Shown here: piece after piece, positions 43,641-51,834 of the stretch | How the letters are laid out: each line of letters begins with the position of its first letter | Numbering within the stretch: the stretch's first letter is position 1 | Assembly: GCF_009914765.1 (NCBI RefSeq) | Contig: NZ_WYDS01000001.1 | Coordinates: forward strand, 62,001 to 126,000 | Length of the DNA: 64,000 bases | Source of the DNA: Halodesulfovibrio sp. MK-HDV | GTDB taxonomy: Bacteria; Desulfobacterota; Desulfovibrionia; Desulfovibrionales; Desulfovibrionaceae | Direction of reading: 5' to 3' | Translations under genes and position numbers: made by a program | The notes under the pieces: model-generated | What the model was told of the DNA's origin: nothing | What the model saw: the letters and a program-made list of their open reading frames with translations, nothing else | Database searches by the model: none

Positions 43641-44165
43641 ATGGATTGGAAAGATATCGCCAGCACGGTGGCAAAAGCTGCGCCTATTCTGGGTACTGTT
43701 CTTGGTGGCCCTGTAGGTGCTGTTGCCGGTGCAGCTGGTTCTCTTGTCGCGTCTATTCTTGGCTGTGATGATTCACCGGAAGCGGTAGAAAAGGCTATCT
43801 CTCAGAATCCAGAAAACTTGCTGAAATTAAAGGAGCTGGAAGCGCAGGAACAAGCGCGAATGCTCAAATGGAAACAGGCACAGCTTGCAGCTGAGCTTGC
43901 GGATCGCGATTCAGCGCGTCAGCGTGACATAGCTATTACCCGTGTAAAGGGCGGCAATCTTCGTGCTGACTTGTTGGCGCTTACTGCAATGGTGGCGTTA
44001 GTCGGGGTGATGGCTGCGCTCTTTATGTTTCCAGTTCCGGAAGGCTCTGCACGAGATTTACTTCTTGTTGTAACGGGCTGTCTTATCAACATCGTTAAAG
44101 AAGTGTATGGCTTCGAGTTCGGCTCCTCTCGTGGCGAACAAGAAGCAAGGCCGCAGGTGCGCTAA
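43641..44165 (+). CDS. 3TM-type phage holin
   Basis: A 174-residue protein. The Gly/Ala-rich start (APILGTVLGGPVGAVAGAAG) is followed by LGCDDSPEAVEKAISQNPEN, an amphipathic helix rich in Gln and Ala with RDSARQRDIA, and two C-terminal membrane segments (LLALTAMVALVGVMAALFMF and LLLVVTGCLINIVK). This is the pattern of the 3TM holin family (PF11351), which opens the inner membrane for the endolysin. The chosen ATG at 43641 begins MDWKDIAST. Confidence 0.75.
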   Translation: MDWKDIASTVAKAAPILGTVLGGPVGAVAGAAGSLVASILGCDDSPEAVEKAISQNPENLLKLKELEAQEQARMLKWKQAQLAAELADRDSARQRDIAITRVKGGNLRADLLALTAMVALVGVMAALFMFPVPEGSARDLLLVVTGCLINIVKEVYGFEFGSSRGEQEARPQVR

Positions 44166-44465
44166 ATGGGCGAAGCTGCGCGGCTTTCCATATCTTCTGA
44201 GAACTCCAATCTTTCATTTTTCCTTACTATCCTGCGGTATGTTGGTGTGGCTATGGTCGGTGCCTGTATGTTCTATGATCGACTTGTAGACGTAGAGGCA
44301 CTGGCCACCGCCAACGCTAGCGCTATTACCGTTATCAAAGAAGATGTTGCGACAATCGGGCGCATTGAAGAGGCCGTGAAGTACCTGAAGCGGGACTCTG
44401 AATATCAGAATGGTCGCATTGACGACATCTATCGAATTCTCACCACCAATAGCGGTGGCAACTAG
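44166..44465 (+). CDS. Membrane-anchored coiled-coil protein (lysis-accessory position)
   Basis: A 99-residue protein with one N-terminal membrane segment (FFLTILRYVGVAMVGACMF) followed by a periplasmic coiled-coil-like tail (IKEDVATIGRIEEAVKYLKRD). The start directly abuts the holin stop. Topology and location are those of an i-spanin or accessory holin, but the sequence is not diagnostic. Confidence 0.6.
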   Translation: MGEAARLSISSENSNLSFFLTILRYVGVAMVGACMFYDRLVDVEALATANASAITVIKEDVATIGRIEEAVKYLKRDSEYQNGRIDDIYRILTTNSGGN

Positions 44466-44467
44466 CT

Positions 44468-44971
44468 ATGGCTGGCCGCAAGACTTCCTATAAGAAAAGC
44501 TACGTAGCCCAAGCGCGTGAAGCATGCGCTATGGGGGGCTTTTCTAATGCTAAATTAGGAAGGCTGTTCGGCGTAACAAAGAACACCATTTGGAAATGGC
44601 GCAAGAAGTATCCGGACTTTGACGCAGCCTGCAAACAGGGCTTTGAAGACTTTGCGATAGATGAGGCGCGTGGCTCTCTTATGAAGCTTGTGAAGGGCTT
44701 CAGTTTTACTGAGGTTACCAAGGAGGCGGTAACCAACAAGCTTACTGGTCAGACTTTGATGCTTGAGACAAAGCGTGTGCGAAAGCATGTGCAGCCAAGT
44801 GTTAATGCTGTGAAGATTGTTATGGATAGGGTTGATGCAGAGCAGGCCACCCAGCAGACAAGCGGTGAGTTGTCGGATCTGATTGCAGAGATCGATGGTG
44901 TAACCCGTTCGCTGACTCCAACAGAGCGTGGTTTGTTGCCTGAAGATGGAGACGCAGCATGTCCAGCATAA
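44468..44971 (+). CDS. Terminase small subunit
   Basis: A 167-residue protein with an N-terminal helix-turn-helix (AMGGFSNAKLGRLFGVTKNTIWKWRKKYPDF) and a helical C-terminal part. It precedes and overlaps the large terminase gene by 13 bases. TerS recognises phage DNA and activates packaging. Confidence 0.85.
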   Translation: MAGRKTSYKKSYVAQAREACAMGGFSNAKLGRLFGVTKNTIWKWRKKYPDFDAACKQGFEDFAIDEARGSLMKLVKGFSFTEVTKEAVTNKLTGQTLMLETKRVRKHVQPSVNAVKIVMDRVDAEQATQQTSGELSDLIAEIDGVTRSLTPTERGLLPEDGDAACPA

Positions 44972-46482
44972 TTTATGACGACATGAAGCGGAACCTCAGC
45001 AATCGTTTCTGGCGGCTGAATAATCTGTACAAGATTATCGACAAGAAGGGCGATAGCGTCCGTTTTACGCTGAATCCGGAGCAGACAAAGTTTGTGAGCG
45101 AGATGCACACCCGTAACAGCATCTTGAAGGCGCGACAGCTTGGATTCACAACCTTTTCCTGCATGTTCGGGCTTGATCTGTGTTTGTTCAATTCGAACAC
45201 CAGCGTCGGCATTATCGCGCAAACTATGGATGATGTGAAAAAGATTTTTAGAAACAAGGTTCTCTACGCCTACAAGAACCTTCCTCCCTCTTTACGAGCG
45301 GTCACGGGGTTAGAAGCGCAGGCTGAAAACGCGCAAGAACTGTTGCTCGGCAATAACTCCTCCATTGCCGTCGGCCTGTCGTTTCGCTCTGGCACCTTAC
45401 ATTTTCTCCATGTCTCCGAGCTTGGGAAAATTGCTGCTCGCTTTCCGCAACGTGCAGAAGAGGTGCAAACGGGCGCGCTGCCTACCGTACCGACTGACGG
45501 AATTGTTGTGTTCGAATCTACGGCGGAAGGTGATTCCGGCCTGTTTTACGACACCTGTGACGTTGCCCAGCGCAAACAGCGCATGAACGAACCGTTAAGC
45601 TCGCTTGATTTCAAGTTCCACTTTTTTCCCTGGTATAAACGTGCGGACTACGTTCTACCCGCGCATACTGTGCGCCTTACACCGGAGCAGGACTCCTATT
45701 TCTTCAAGATGGAACAGGAGCTTTCCTACAAGTTTTCTCCAGAGCAGAAGGCGTGGTACGCGGTTATGTCCAACTCTCTGGGCGAAAAGATGAAACGCGA
45801 ATACCCGACCACGCCGAAAGAAGCGTTCGAGCAGTCTATCGAGGGCGCTTACTACAGCAAGTACTTGGTGCAGGCCGAAGCACAGGGGCGCGTGTGCAAT
45901 GTGCCGCATGAACCACTGCTGAAAGTCTACACCTCGTGGGACTTGGGCGTTTCTGACACCACCGCGATTTGGTTCTTTCAGTACTCACCATCCGGCGAGC
46001 GTCGATACATCAATTTTTATGAAAACAGCGGCGAAGGCTTGGAGCACTACGCAAAGGTGCTTGAGGAATACGCGGACAAGTACGGCTACCGCTACGCTGA
46101 CCACATTGCCCCGCACGACATTCGCGTTCGTGAAATTGGCAACAAGGCAAAGAGCAGGCTGGAAAGCGCGCTTGAGCTGGGCATCAAGTTTATTGTGTGC
46201 CCAAGCGTTTCAGTGGCGGACGGCATTCAGTCTGTACGTAATATTTTGCCGAGCTGCTGGTTTGATAAAGCAAACTGTGCAGCCGGACTCAAGGCACTAA
46301 GGCATTACCGCAAAAAGTGGAATGACGAACGCGGGTGCTTTGAAAGCCAGCCGCTACACGATTGGGCATCAAACGGAGCGGACTCCTTTAGGTACTCAGC
46401 AATTGGATTCAAGCCACCAGTTCAAATACAGACACAAACACACGCGCAGTCTACACGCGGCAAGAAACGAGGCAGGAGGTAG
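44959..46482 (+). CDS. Terminase large subunit
   Basis: A 507-residue packaging ATPase/nuclease. Motifs seen are a Walker A-like KARQLGFTT (57-65), Walker B ending in Glu154 (LHFLHVSE), and a nuclease domain with SWDLGVSDTTAIW near residue 325, DHIAPHDI, and a final HDWASNGADSFRY. It pumps DNA into the prohead and cuts the genome. The C-terminal tail is basic (RGKKRGRR). Confidence 0.94.
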   Translation: MSSIIYDDMKRNLSNRFWRLNNLYKIIDKKGDSVRFTLNPEQTKFVSEMHTRNSILKARQLGFTTFSCMFGLDLCLFNSNTSVGIIAQTMDDVKKIFRNKVLYAYKNLPPSLRAVTGLEAQAENAQELLLGNNSSIAVGLSFRSGTLHFLHVSELGKIAARFPQRAEEVQTGALPTVPTDGIVVFESTAEGDSGLFYDTCDVAQRKQRMNEPLSSLDFKFHFFPWYKRADYVLPAHTVRLTPEQDSYFFKMEQELSYKFSPEQKAWYAVMSNSLGEKMKREYPTTPKEAFEQSIEGAYYSKYLVQAEAQGRVCNVPHEPLLKVYTSWDLGVSDTTAIWFFQYSPSGERRYINFYENSGEGLEHYAKVLEEYADKYGYRYADHIAPHDIRVREIGNKAKSRLESALELGIKFIVCPSVSVADGIQSVRNILPSCWFDKANCAAGLKALRHYRKKWNDERGCFESQPLHDWASNGADSFRYSAIGFKPPVQIQTQTHAQSTRGKKRGRR

Positions 46483-46484
46483 CT

Positions 46485-46673
46485 ATGGGGTCAATGTTTA
46501 GCGGTAAGCCAAGCACACCAAAGGTTCCAGACTACGAGGAAGAGCGCAAAAAAGAAGAAGCAAAGGCAGCAGATAAAAAGAAGTCCCTGCTTAATAAAGG
46601 GCGTAGTGGCACCATGCTTGGTGGTTCAACGGGTGATGATGCAAATATTAAGAAAGCAAAGTTAGGCGCGTAA
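46485..46673 (+). CDS. Small phage protein between terminase and portal
   Basis: A 62-residue highly charged protein (DYEEERKKEEAKAADKKKSLL ...) ending in a Gly/Ser-rich segment SGTMLGGSTGDDANIKK. It is packed between terL (2 bases) and the portal gene (1 base). Similar short proteins occur at this place in podoviruses; no function is known to me. Confidence 0.7.
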   Translation: MGSMFSGKPSTPKVPDYEEERKKEEAKAADKKKSLLNKGRSGTMLGGSTGDDANIKKAKLGA

Positions 46674-46674
46674 C

Positions 46675-48408
46675 ATGAATCTGCTTGTCAAAGAATTACA
46701 GCAACGCCTTCGTGTTCTTAAACAGAGCCGCAAAAGTGCAGAAGAAGACTGGCAGGAGCTTGCAGAATATTTGCAGCCTCCGAAAGCCCGTTTTTTCAGT
46801 GACGATTCAACGGATGCTGAGAATCGCGAGCTGATCTGGAGTTCCATTCCAGAAGATGCGTTGCAACAGTTTGCAGCTGGCATTCATTCTTTGCTGACGA
46901 ATCCTGCACAGACTTGGTTGCACACTGCTCTCACAGGGAAGGGGGCTGAAGAGCTTTCCTCAGATGTGACTGAATGGGCTTCTGAAATTGCAGGACTCAT
47001 CATGGATGCTTGCAAGCATGAAGAGGCGGGCTTCGATTCCAAAATGAACGAATGTTATCTCGACTATGGAACATTTGGGCAGATGGGGTTGTTCGTTGAA
47101 GATCCAGAAGACGACTCGCCAATTCCGTTCTCTTCCATTTCTCCGCATGAGTGTTTCATTTCTGAGAACAAGCACGGGATCGTTGATACCTTGTTTCGGC
47201 GGTTGGAGCTCACTGTGCGACAAGTGCAGGAACGTTGGGGCAAGCGCAAACGTGGGCTTACCTCAGACATTTTTCAGAAGCGTACGTACTCGGATCAGGT
47301 GCAGCGCAAGATAGACCGCCAAGAATTGGAAGATAAGGTTTTCGTTTGGCAGGCCATCTACCCGCGCAAGCATGGTGAATGGTCTGAAGAAGCAACCATA
47401 CCAAGCAAGTTCATGTATGCCTCTGTGTTCTGGGAAGAAGAAACTAACCAGCTTCTTTCCGAGGGCGGCTACAGAGAGCAGCCTTTCATGTTTGCGCGGT
47501 ACTCGAAATTCTCCGGCGCAGAGCCTTGGGGACGTGGGCCAGCACATATTGCGCTGCCACATATCCGCTTGCTTCATGCACAGGAAGATTCCAAAGATGG
47601 TGCCATTCAATCGCAGTGTGAACCAGCCTATGCCGTTGATTCCGGCATGTACAAGGGTGGTATCAACACAGATTCAGGCGCAACTAACTTTTACGAAGCG
47701 AGCTCCGTAACCGGAGAGCGACACTACGGAATCTATCCAATTTCTTCCGGTGCAGATGTAAATGCAGTCCATATGACCACCAAAGAACGAGCTGGGGAAA
47801 TCCGTTCGATCTTCTTTAACGATCAGCTACAAATGGTGGGTGGCCCGAACATGACGGCCTACGAAGTAGCTCTTCGTGATTCTAAAAAAATGATGTTGCT
47901 TCTTCCTATGTGGGGACGACTTGCAACGGAATTTCTTCCGATCTTCGTTAACCGCATGAACGGCATTCTTGAACGCCGTGGCGATATTCCAGAAGCACCA
48001 GACGTGCTGCATTCACTTATTGAACAGGGTGAAGTGTCCCGTTTGAAGGTTGCATATGTTTCCCCGATTACGATGGCGCAAAAGGCATCTGAGGCGCAAA
48101 CATTCCAACGTGCGCTTGAGTACATCAAGCCTATGGTGGAGATGAACCCGCAAGTTATGGATAACTTCGATTTGGATGAGGCTGTTCGGGATTCGCAAGA
48201 GCTGTTTGGCTATCCTGCAAAGTATCTTGTTGACGCAAAAGAACGGGATGCTGGCCGCAAGCAACGGCAGGATATGGCAGCGCAGGCGCGAGACTTACAG
48301 GCAGGCAAAGAAGTGGCTGACACAGCCAAAACAGTTGGCGAAGCCGCAACAAATGCTGATGCGATTGCAGGAGCAGTTGAGCAGCTTCAAGGGGGAATGA
48401 GTGCGTAA
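46675..48408 (+). CDS. Portal (head-tail connector) protein, podovirus type
   Basis: A 577-residue protein of the T7-like head-tail connector family (PF12236): SAEEDWQELAEYLQPPKARFF near the start, WSSIPEDALQQFAAGIHSLL, then MTTKERAGEIRSIFF and a helical C-terminus ending in AIAGAVEQLQGGM. Twelve copies form the ring through which DNA enters and leaves the head. Confidence 0.92.
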   Translation: MNLLVKELQQRLRVLKQSRKSAEEDWQELAEYLQPPKARFFSDDSTDAENRELIWSSIPEDALQQFAAGIHSLLTNPAQTWLHTALTGKGAEELSSDVTEWASEIAGLIMDACKHEEAGFDSKMNECYLDYGTFGQMGLFVEDPEDDSPIPFSSISPHECFISENKHGIVDTLFRRLELTVRQVQERWGKRKRGLTSDIFQKRTYSDQVQRKIDRQELEDKVFVWQAIYPRKHGEWSEEATIPSKFMYASVFWEEETNQLLSEGGYREQPFMFARYSKFSGAEPWGRGPAHIALPHIRLLHAQEDSKDGAIQSQCEPAYAVDSGMYKGGINTDSGATNFYEASSVTGERHYGIYPISSGADVNAVHMTTKERAGEIRSIFFNDQLQMVGGPNMTAYEVALRDSKKMMLLLPMWGRLATEFLPIFVNRMNGILERRGDIPEAPDVLHSLIEQGEVSRLKVAYVSPITMAQKASEAQTFQRALEYIKPMVEMNPQVMDNFDLDEAVRDSQELFGYPAKYLVDAKERDAGRKQRQDMAAQARDLQAGKEVADTAKTVGEAATNADAIAGAVEQLQGGMSA

Positions 48409-48634
48409 TTTTCGTAAGAAGCAGGGAGCGGAAAAACCACTTTCTGATGAAACAAGGCAGGCTATCCGCAGAGCGTTAAGCACACCAGACGGGAAAGAAC
48501 TGCTGGAGTTTTTGAAGGTACGCGGCGGTGTAGATAGATCAACGTACCAAATTGGCAAAGAGCATGAAGCAATGATTCACCACGGGGCGCGTAAGGCGCT
48601 GGTGAAAGAAGTAATCTCAATTATGGAGGCGTAA
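48401..48634 (+). CDS. Small phage protein overlapping portal and scaffold genes
   Basis: A 77-residue soluble protein (KPLSDETRQAIRRALSTPDGKELLEFLKV) starting at GTG 48401, overlapping the portal gene by 8 bases and the scaffold gene by one base. Tight coupling on both sides argues for a structural or assembly role. Not recognised. Confidence 0.7.
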   Translation: MRNFRKKQGAEKPLSDETRQAIRRALSTPDGKELLEFLKVRGGVDRSTYQIGKEHEAMIHHGARKALVKEVISIMEA

Positions 48635-49374
48635 TGCGTAATTTCTGGAAACTCTTAATGATGATGTGCCTTCCGTGTCTGTCCTTTGCAGAAGATGGCG
48701 GGGGCGGCTCCGGTGATGATGCAGGCGGTGACGGTGGTTCTGGTGGCGCAGCTGATGACAGTGGCTCCGGTGGTGATGGTGGCGATGAAGGTGGTTCGAG
48801 CGGTGACGCTGGCGGTTCCGGTGATAACGGTGGCAGTGAAAATACACCGGACTACTCGACACCTGAAGGTTTTCTCACGTTTGCCCGTGAGAATGGCGCG
48901 TTTGATAGTGCGGATAAATACCAGATTCCCACAACCTTTGAAGGCGTAGAAGTTCCAGAACATCTTGCAGAATCTCTTGATTTTGAAGGTGATTCAAAGC
49001 TTTTCGCAGAGATTGCGGCAAACCGTGGACTCACTCAGCATCAGGCTGCTGGGGTGTACGAAGATTACGTAAAGGCTGTGCTCAAGGTTTCTGCTGAGTC
49101 TGAAGCCGCTTCTATCGAAGCGCAGAAGCCGGAAAACATCATGAAGCAGGTCTACGGCGATAAGGCGCAGGAAGCTATGCCAGCCCTAGAACGTGGTCTT
49201 AAGGCTTTGGGAATTGATGCATCCAAAGGGTTGCGCATTCAGCACGGTATGAAAGCTATTGCAGAACTCGGCAAGCTTGTTGGTGAAGATGGTCACTTCC
49301 GAAGTGAAGGAGCTGGGCAGAATAAAGATGAAGAAATGAGCACGGAAGACTGGCTGAAAGAAGCCATGAACTAG
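48634..49374 (+). CDS. Putative scaffolding protein with signal-peptide-like start
   Basis: A 246-residue protein between portal and capsid genes, the usual place of the scaffold. A hydrophobic N-terminus (MRNFWKLLMMMCLPCLSFA, then ED) looks like a cleavable signal peptide. It is followed by a 50-residue Gly/Asp/Ser linker and a helical acidic region (TPEGFLTFARENGAFDSADKY ... MSTEDWLKEAMN). GGAGG just upstream fixes this start. A scaffold should stay in the cytoplasm, so the N-terminus is odd. Confidence 0.7.
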   Translation: MRNFWKLLMMMCLPCLSFAEDGGGGSGDDAGGDGGSGGAADDSGSGGDGGDEGGSSGDAGGSGDNGGSENTPDYSTPEGFLTFARENGAFDSADKYQIPTTFEGVEVPEHLAESLDFEGDSKLFAEIAANRGLTQHQAAGVYEDYVKAVLKVSAESEAASIEAQKPENIMKQVYGDKAQEAMPALERGLKALGIDASKGLRIQHGMKAIAELGKLVGEDGHFRSEGAGQNKDEEMSTEDWLKEAMN

Positions 49375-49426
49375 CCCGCACAGGGCATACCGTCTTTCAT
49401 AACAGCGCAGATACGGAGGTATCAGC

Positions 49427-50344
49427 ATGGGTAAAGAATTTATGATGGGGACTCTTAAAGAGTTGAGCAACGAGCACTGCAAAAAGCAGCCGAAACAGGT
49501 GGACACGATCACGGAAGAGGCGCCGATTCTTGGGACCATTCCGTTTGCACCTTCTTCGCATGAGCTTTGGCATAACCATGAAGAACTGGCAGGCGTAAAG
49601 GGCGCAGGCTGGGTAGACATGAACGCGCCACTGCCAGCCATGAGCGTTTCTGCTGACATTAAAAAGACCGACTTGGCAATCCTTGGCGGCGAAATTGAAG
49701 TGCCTCAAGACCGTGCCGTGGCCTTTGGCGGTAAAGAAAAATACTTCTCTAGCAAGCTTCCTAAAACACAGCGTGATTCCGGTATGAGCGCGGAAACTGC
49801 CATCATTTACAACAACTTTCTGCCTTACGCTTTGGAGCACAAAAAGGTTGTGGGCGCTGGTGCAACTGGTGATGGCTACACTATGATCGCTGTAACTTTC
49901 ACACAGGACGAGCTTTGCGGCCTGTATTCTCCGGCAGGCTTTAAGATGGGAGCTGTCATGGATGCGGTGCCGATAAACAACGGTGCGCTCTACAAGGACA
50001 GCAAGGGCGTGCTTGTGTACGGGCTTGCGCTTAAAGCCTACATGGGGCTGCTGCTTGCGAACCCTCAAAAGATTGCCGCAATCACAAACATCGACAAAGC
50101 AAACAGACCTACAGCCGACATGATCGATGACATGCTTGCAGATTGTCGTGCGTCCAACTCTTCAAAGACCTTCATTTTCTGCCACCCTAAATGCCAGACG
50201 CTGCTTAACGAGCACAAAGGCAAGAGCATGCAGACAACAACGGATACCAAGGACATTAACCGCACGTTCACACACTGGAACGGCGTGGAAATCCAGACTT
50301 CATTCAACTTCACAGATGCTGGTGATCAGCACATCGACCTGTAG
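49427..50344 (+). CDS. Major capsid protein
   Basis: A 305-residue protein placed after the scaffold and before a decoration-like protein. Segments such as GGEIEVPQDRAVAFGGKEKYF, NNGALYKDSKGVLVYGLALKAYMG and KTFIFCHPKCQTLL fit HK97-fold capsid proteins of podoviruses. ACGGAGGT lies upstream of the ATG. The assignment is from position, length and fold pattern rather than a specific signature. Confidence 0.8.
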   Translation: MGKEFMMGTLKELSNEHCKKQPKQVDTITEEAPILGTIPFAPSSHELWHNHEELAGVKGAGWVDMNAPLPAMSVSADIKKTDLAILGGEIEVPQDRAVAFGGKEKYFSSKLPKTQRDSGMSAETAIIYNNFLPYALEHKKVVGAGATGDGYTMIAVTFTQDELCGLYSPAGFKMGAVMDAVPINNGALYKDSKGVLVYGLALKAYMGLLLANPQKIAAITNIDKANRPTADMIDDMLADCRASNSSKTFIFCHPKCQTLLNEHKGKSMQTTTDTKDINRTFTHWNGVEIQTSFNFTDAGDQHIDL

Positions 50345-50356
50345 GAGAAGCTGCAT

Positions 50357-50746
50357 ATGCGTATGTTTGATAACAGACTCCCGCAATTCGGGGAGTATTT
50401 GGGTGAGGATGCCACATTGCCGAACACCGGAACAACCGTGTTGACGGGTGACCCTTCACCTATCTCTGGTTCCGCTGGTGGCACGGGTGTGACTGTGCGT
50501 TGTAAAACCGCTGTGTCCATTCCTGCAGGAAAGGTTCTGCACCTTGTGGTGAAGGACTGCGACACCGTGGACGGTACTTTTGTCGAAGTCTGTCGTGTGA
50601 CCTTTCATGAAGGTTCTTACGTGGCTGGTGGGCATCTCGGTGAGGCCGTACTGCCTTCGCAGACAAAGCGCTTTGTTAAGGGCGAGCTTGTGTCCGACGG
50701 AGCCTGTGTCGGCAAAGTGGACGTCTACCCTTACGCAACACGATAG
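50357..50746 (+). CDS. Putative capsid decoration/cement protein (Bbp16-like)
   Basis: A 129-residue beta-rich protein (TVRCKTAVSIPAGKVLHLVVK, TVDGTFVEVCRVTF, EAVLPSQTKRFVKGELVSDG, KVDVYPYA). Position just after the capsid gene and strand pattern suggest the cement protein family seen in BPP-1-type phages. The match is from memory of the pattern and moderate. Confidence 0.55.
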   Translation: MRMFDNRLPQFGEYLGEDATLPNTGTTVLTGDPSPISGSAGGTGVTVRCKTAVSIPAGKVLHLVVKDCDTVDGTFVEVCRVTFHEGSYVAGGHLGEAVLPSQTKRFVKGELVSDGACVGKVDVYPYATR

Positions 50747-50758
50747 GAGGCATCCAGA

Positions 50759-51202
50759 ATGCCACACTTCGTTGCTAAAAAACGCTGCTTTTATGACGGG
50801 CAGATGTGCGAGAAGGGACAGGTTGTGGAGTTCTTTCAACCTGTTTCCGCGCAGTCTTGGGGTGCGATGGATGAAGAAGGTAAAACGCTGTTGGTCTATC
50901 CGGAAGATGCGAAGAAAAGTCCCGAAGCCGTAGAGGTTTTCAGCGATGAATTCGAAGTACTTAAAGTAACACATGAAGTTTTATTTGCAGATTTTGAGAG
51001 CCAGAAGGAGCGGGTCAGCATCATCGAGCAGGAGCGCGACATAGCGCTTCAGTCTGTGGCGGAACTGCAAAATGAAAACAAGTCGCTAGCCAAAGCTGCG
51101 GAAGATGCAACTGCCCAGCTAGTTTCAATCGCAGAGTTGAAACAGATGGTGAAAGACAAAGAAAATAAAGATGTTCTCGAAGAGGCAATCGTAAAGCTCT
51201 AG
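50759..51202 (+). CDS. Structural protein with coiled-coil C-terminus
   Basis: A 147-residue protein. The N-terminal 70 residues are beta-rich (PHFVAKKRCFYDGQMCEKGQ). The C-terminal half is a heptad-rich coiled coil (ERVSIIEQERDIALQSVAEL, AEDATAQLVSIAELKQM). AGGAGG precedes the start. Probably a minor head or head-completion protein. Confidence 0.6.
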   Translation: MPHFVAKKRCFYDGQMCEKGQVVEFFQPVSAQSWGAMDEEGKTLLVYPEDAKKSPEAVEVFSDEFEVLKVTHEVLFADFESQKERVSIIEQERDIALQSVAELQNENKSLAKAAEDATAQLVSIAELKQMVKDKENKDVLEEAIVKL

Positions 51203-51255
51203 CAGTTCAGTTTGAAAAGTGCAGGGGGAAAGCTCCCTGCACATAAGGAAACGCC

Positions 51256-51834
51256 ATGTCAGACACATTGAATATTATCAACAGGGCGCTCGGTGAAGTG
51301 AATGCACCGGCGATTTCCGCACAAGATGACGGCTCTGCATATGCTGAAGTGGTTAACCGTTCTTGGACTCCTGCACGCAATGCTGTGCTTCGGGCGCACC
51401 ACTGGCCTTGTTGCATGAAACGGGAAAAGCTCAACCGCAGCGAAGATTCCCCAGCATGGGAATATGAGTACGCACATTTTCTTCCAGTAGACTATGCGGT
51501 TTTAGTGAGTGTGCACCCTGAAACATCATATTCAATTGAGAGTGGTGTAATTCTCAGCAATGCGGAAAGCCTCTCTATCAAATACGTTTCCACTGAAACG
51601 AAACTGTTTGATGCGGCGTTAGAAGACGCGATTGTATATGAACTTGCTGCCCGTATCGCATTACCGATCAGTTCAAAGAAAACTTTGGCAGACCGGCTGG
51701 AAGTGAAAGCACAGGAAAAGTTGAAACGTGCGATTCATACGACTTCCAGAGAAAAGACACCTCAAGATGTTCGTACCCATCGTTGGAAAGAGATTAAGTT
51801 AGGTCGAGGCCGGAGACGTTATGCCCAAAATTAG
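51256..51834 (+). CDS. Tail tubular protein A-like head-tail adaptor
   Basis: A 192-residue protein (LNIINRALGEVNAPAISAQD, WTPARNAVLRAHHWPCCMKR, FLPVDYAVLVSV, YELAARIALPISSKKTLADRL) with the pattern of T7 gp11-type gatekeeper/adaptor proteins that sit under the portal. It overlaps the following nozzle gene by 14 bases. Confidence 0.75.
   Translation: MSDTLNIINRALGEVNAPAISAQDDGSAYAEVVNRSWTPARNAVLRAHHWPCCMKREKLNRSEDSPAWEYEYAHFLPVDYAVLVSVHPETSYSIESGVILSNAESLSIKYVSTETKLFDAALEDAIVYELAARIALPISSKKTLADRLEVKAQEKLKRAIHTTSREKTPQDVRTHRWKEIKLGRGRRRYAQN

Noticed and set aside
49397-50068. Minus-strand open frame of 223 codons opposite the capsid gene
   Set aside because: Composition is rich in His, Cys and Arg as expected of an antisense shadow; the plus strand encodes the capsid in a tightly packed operon.
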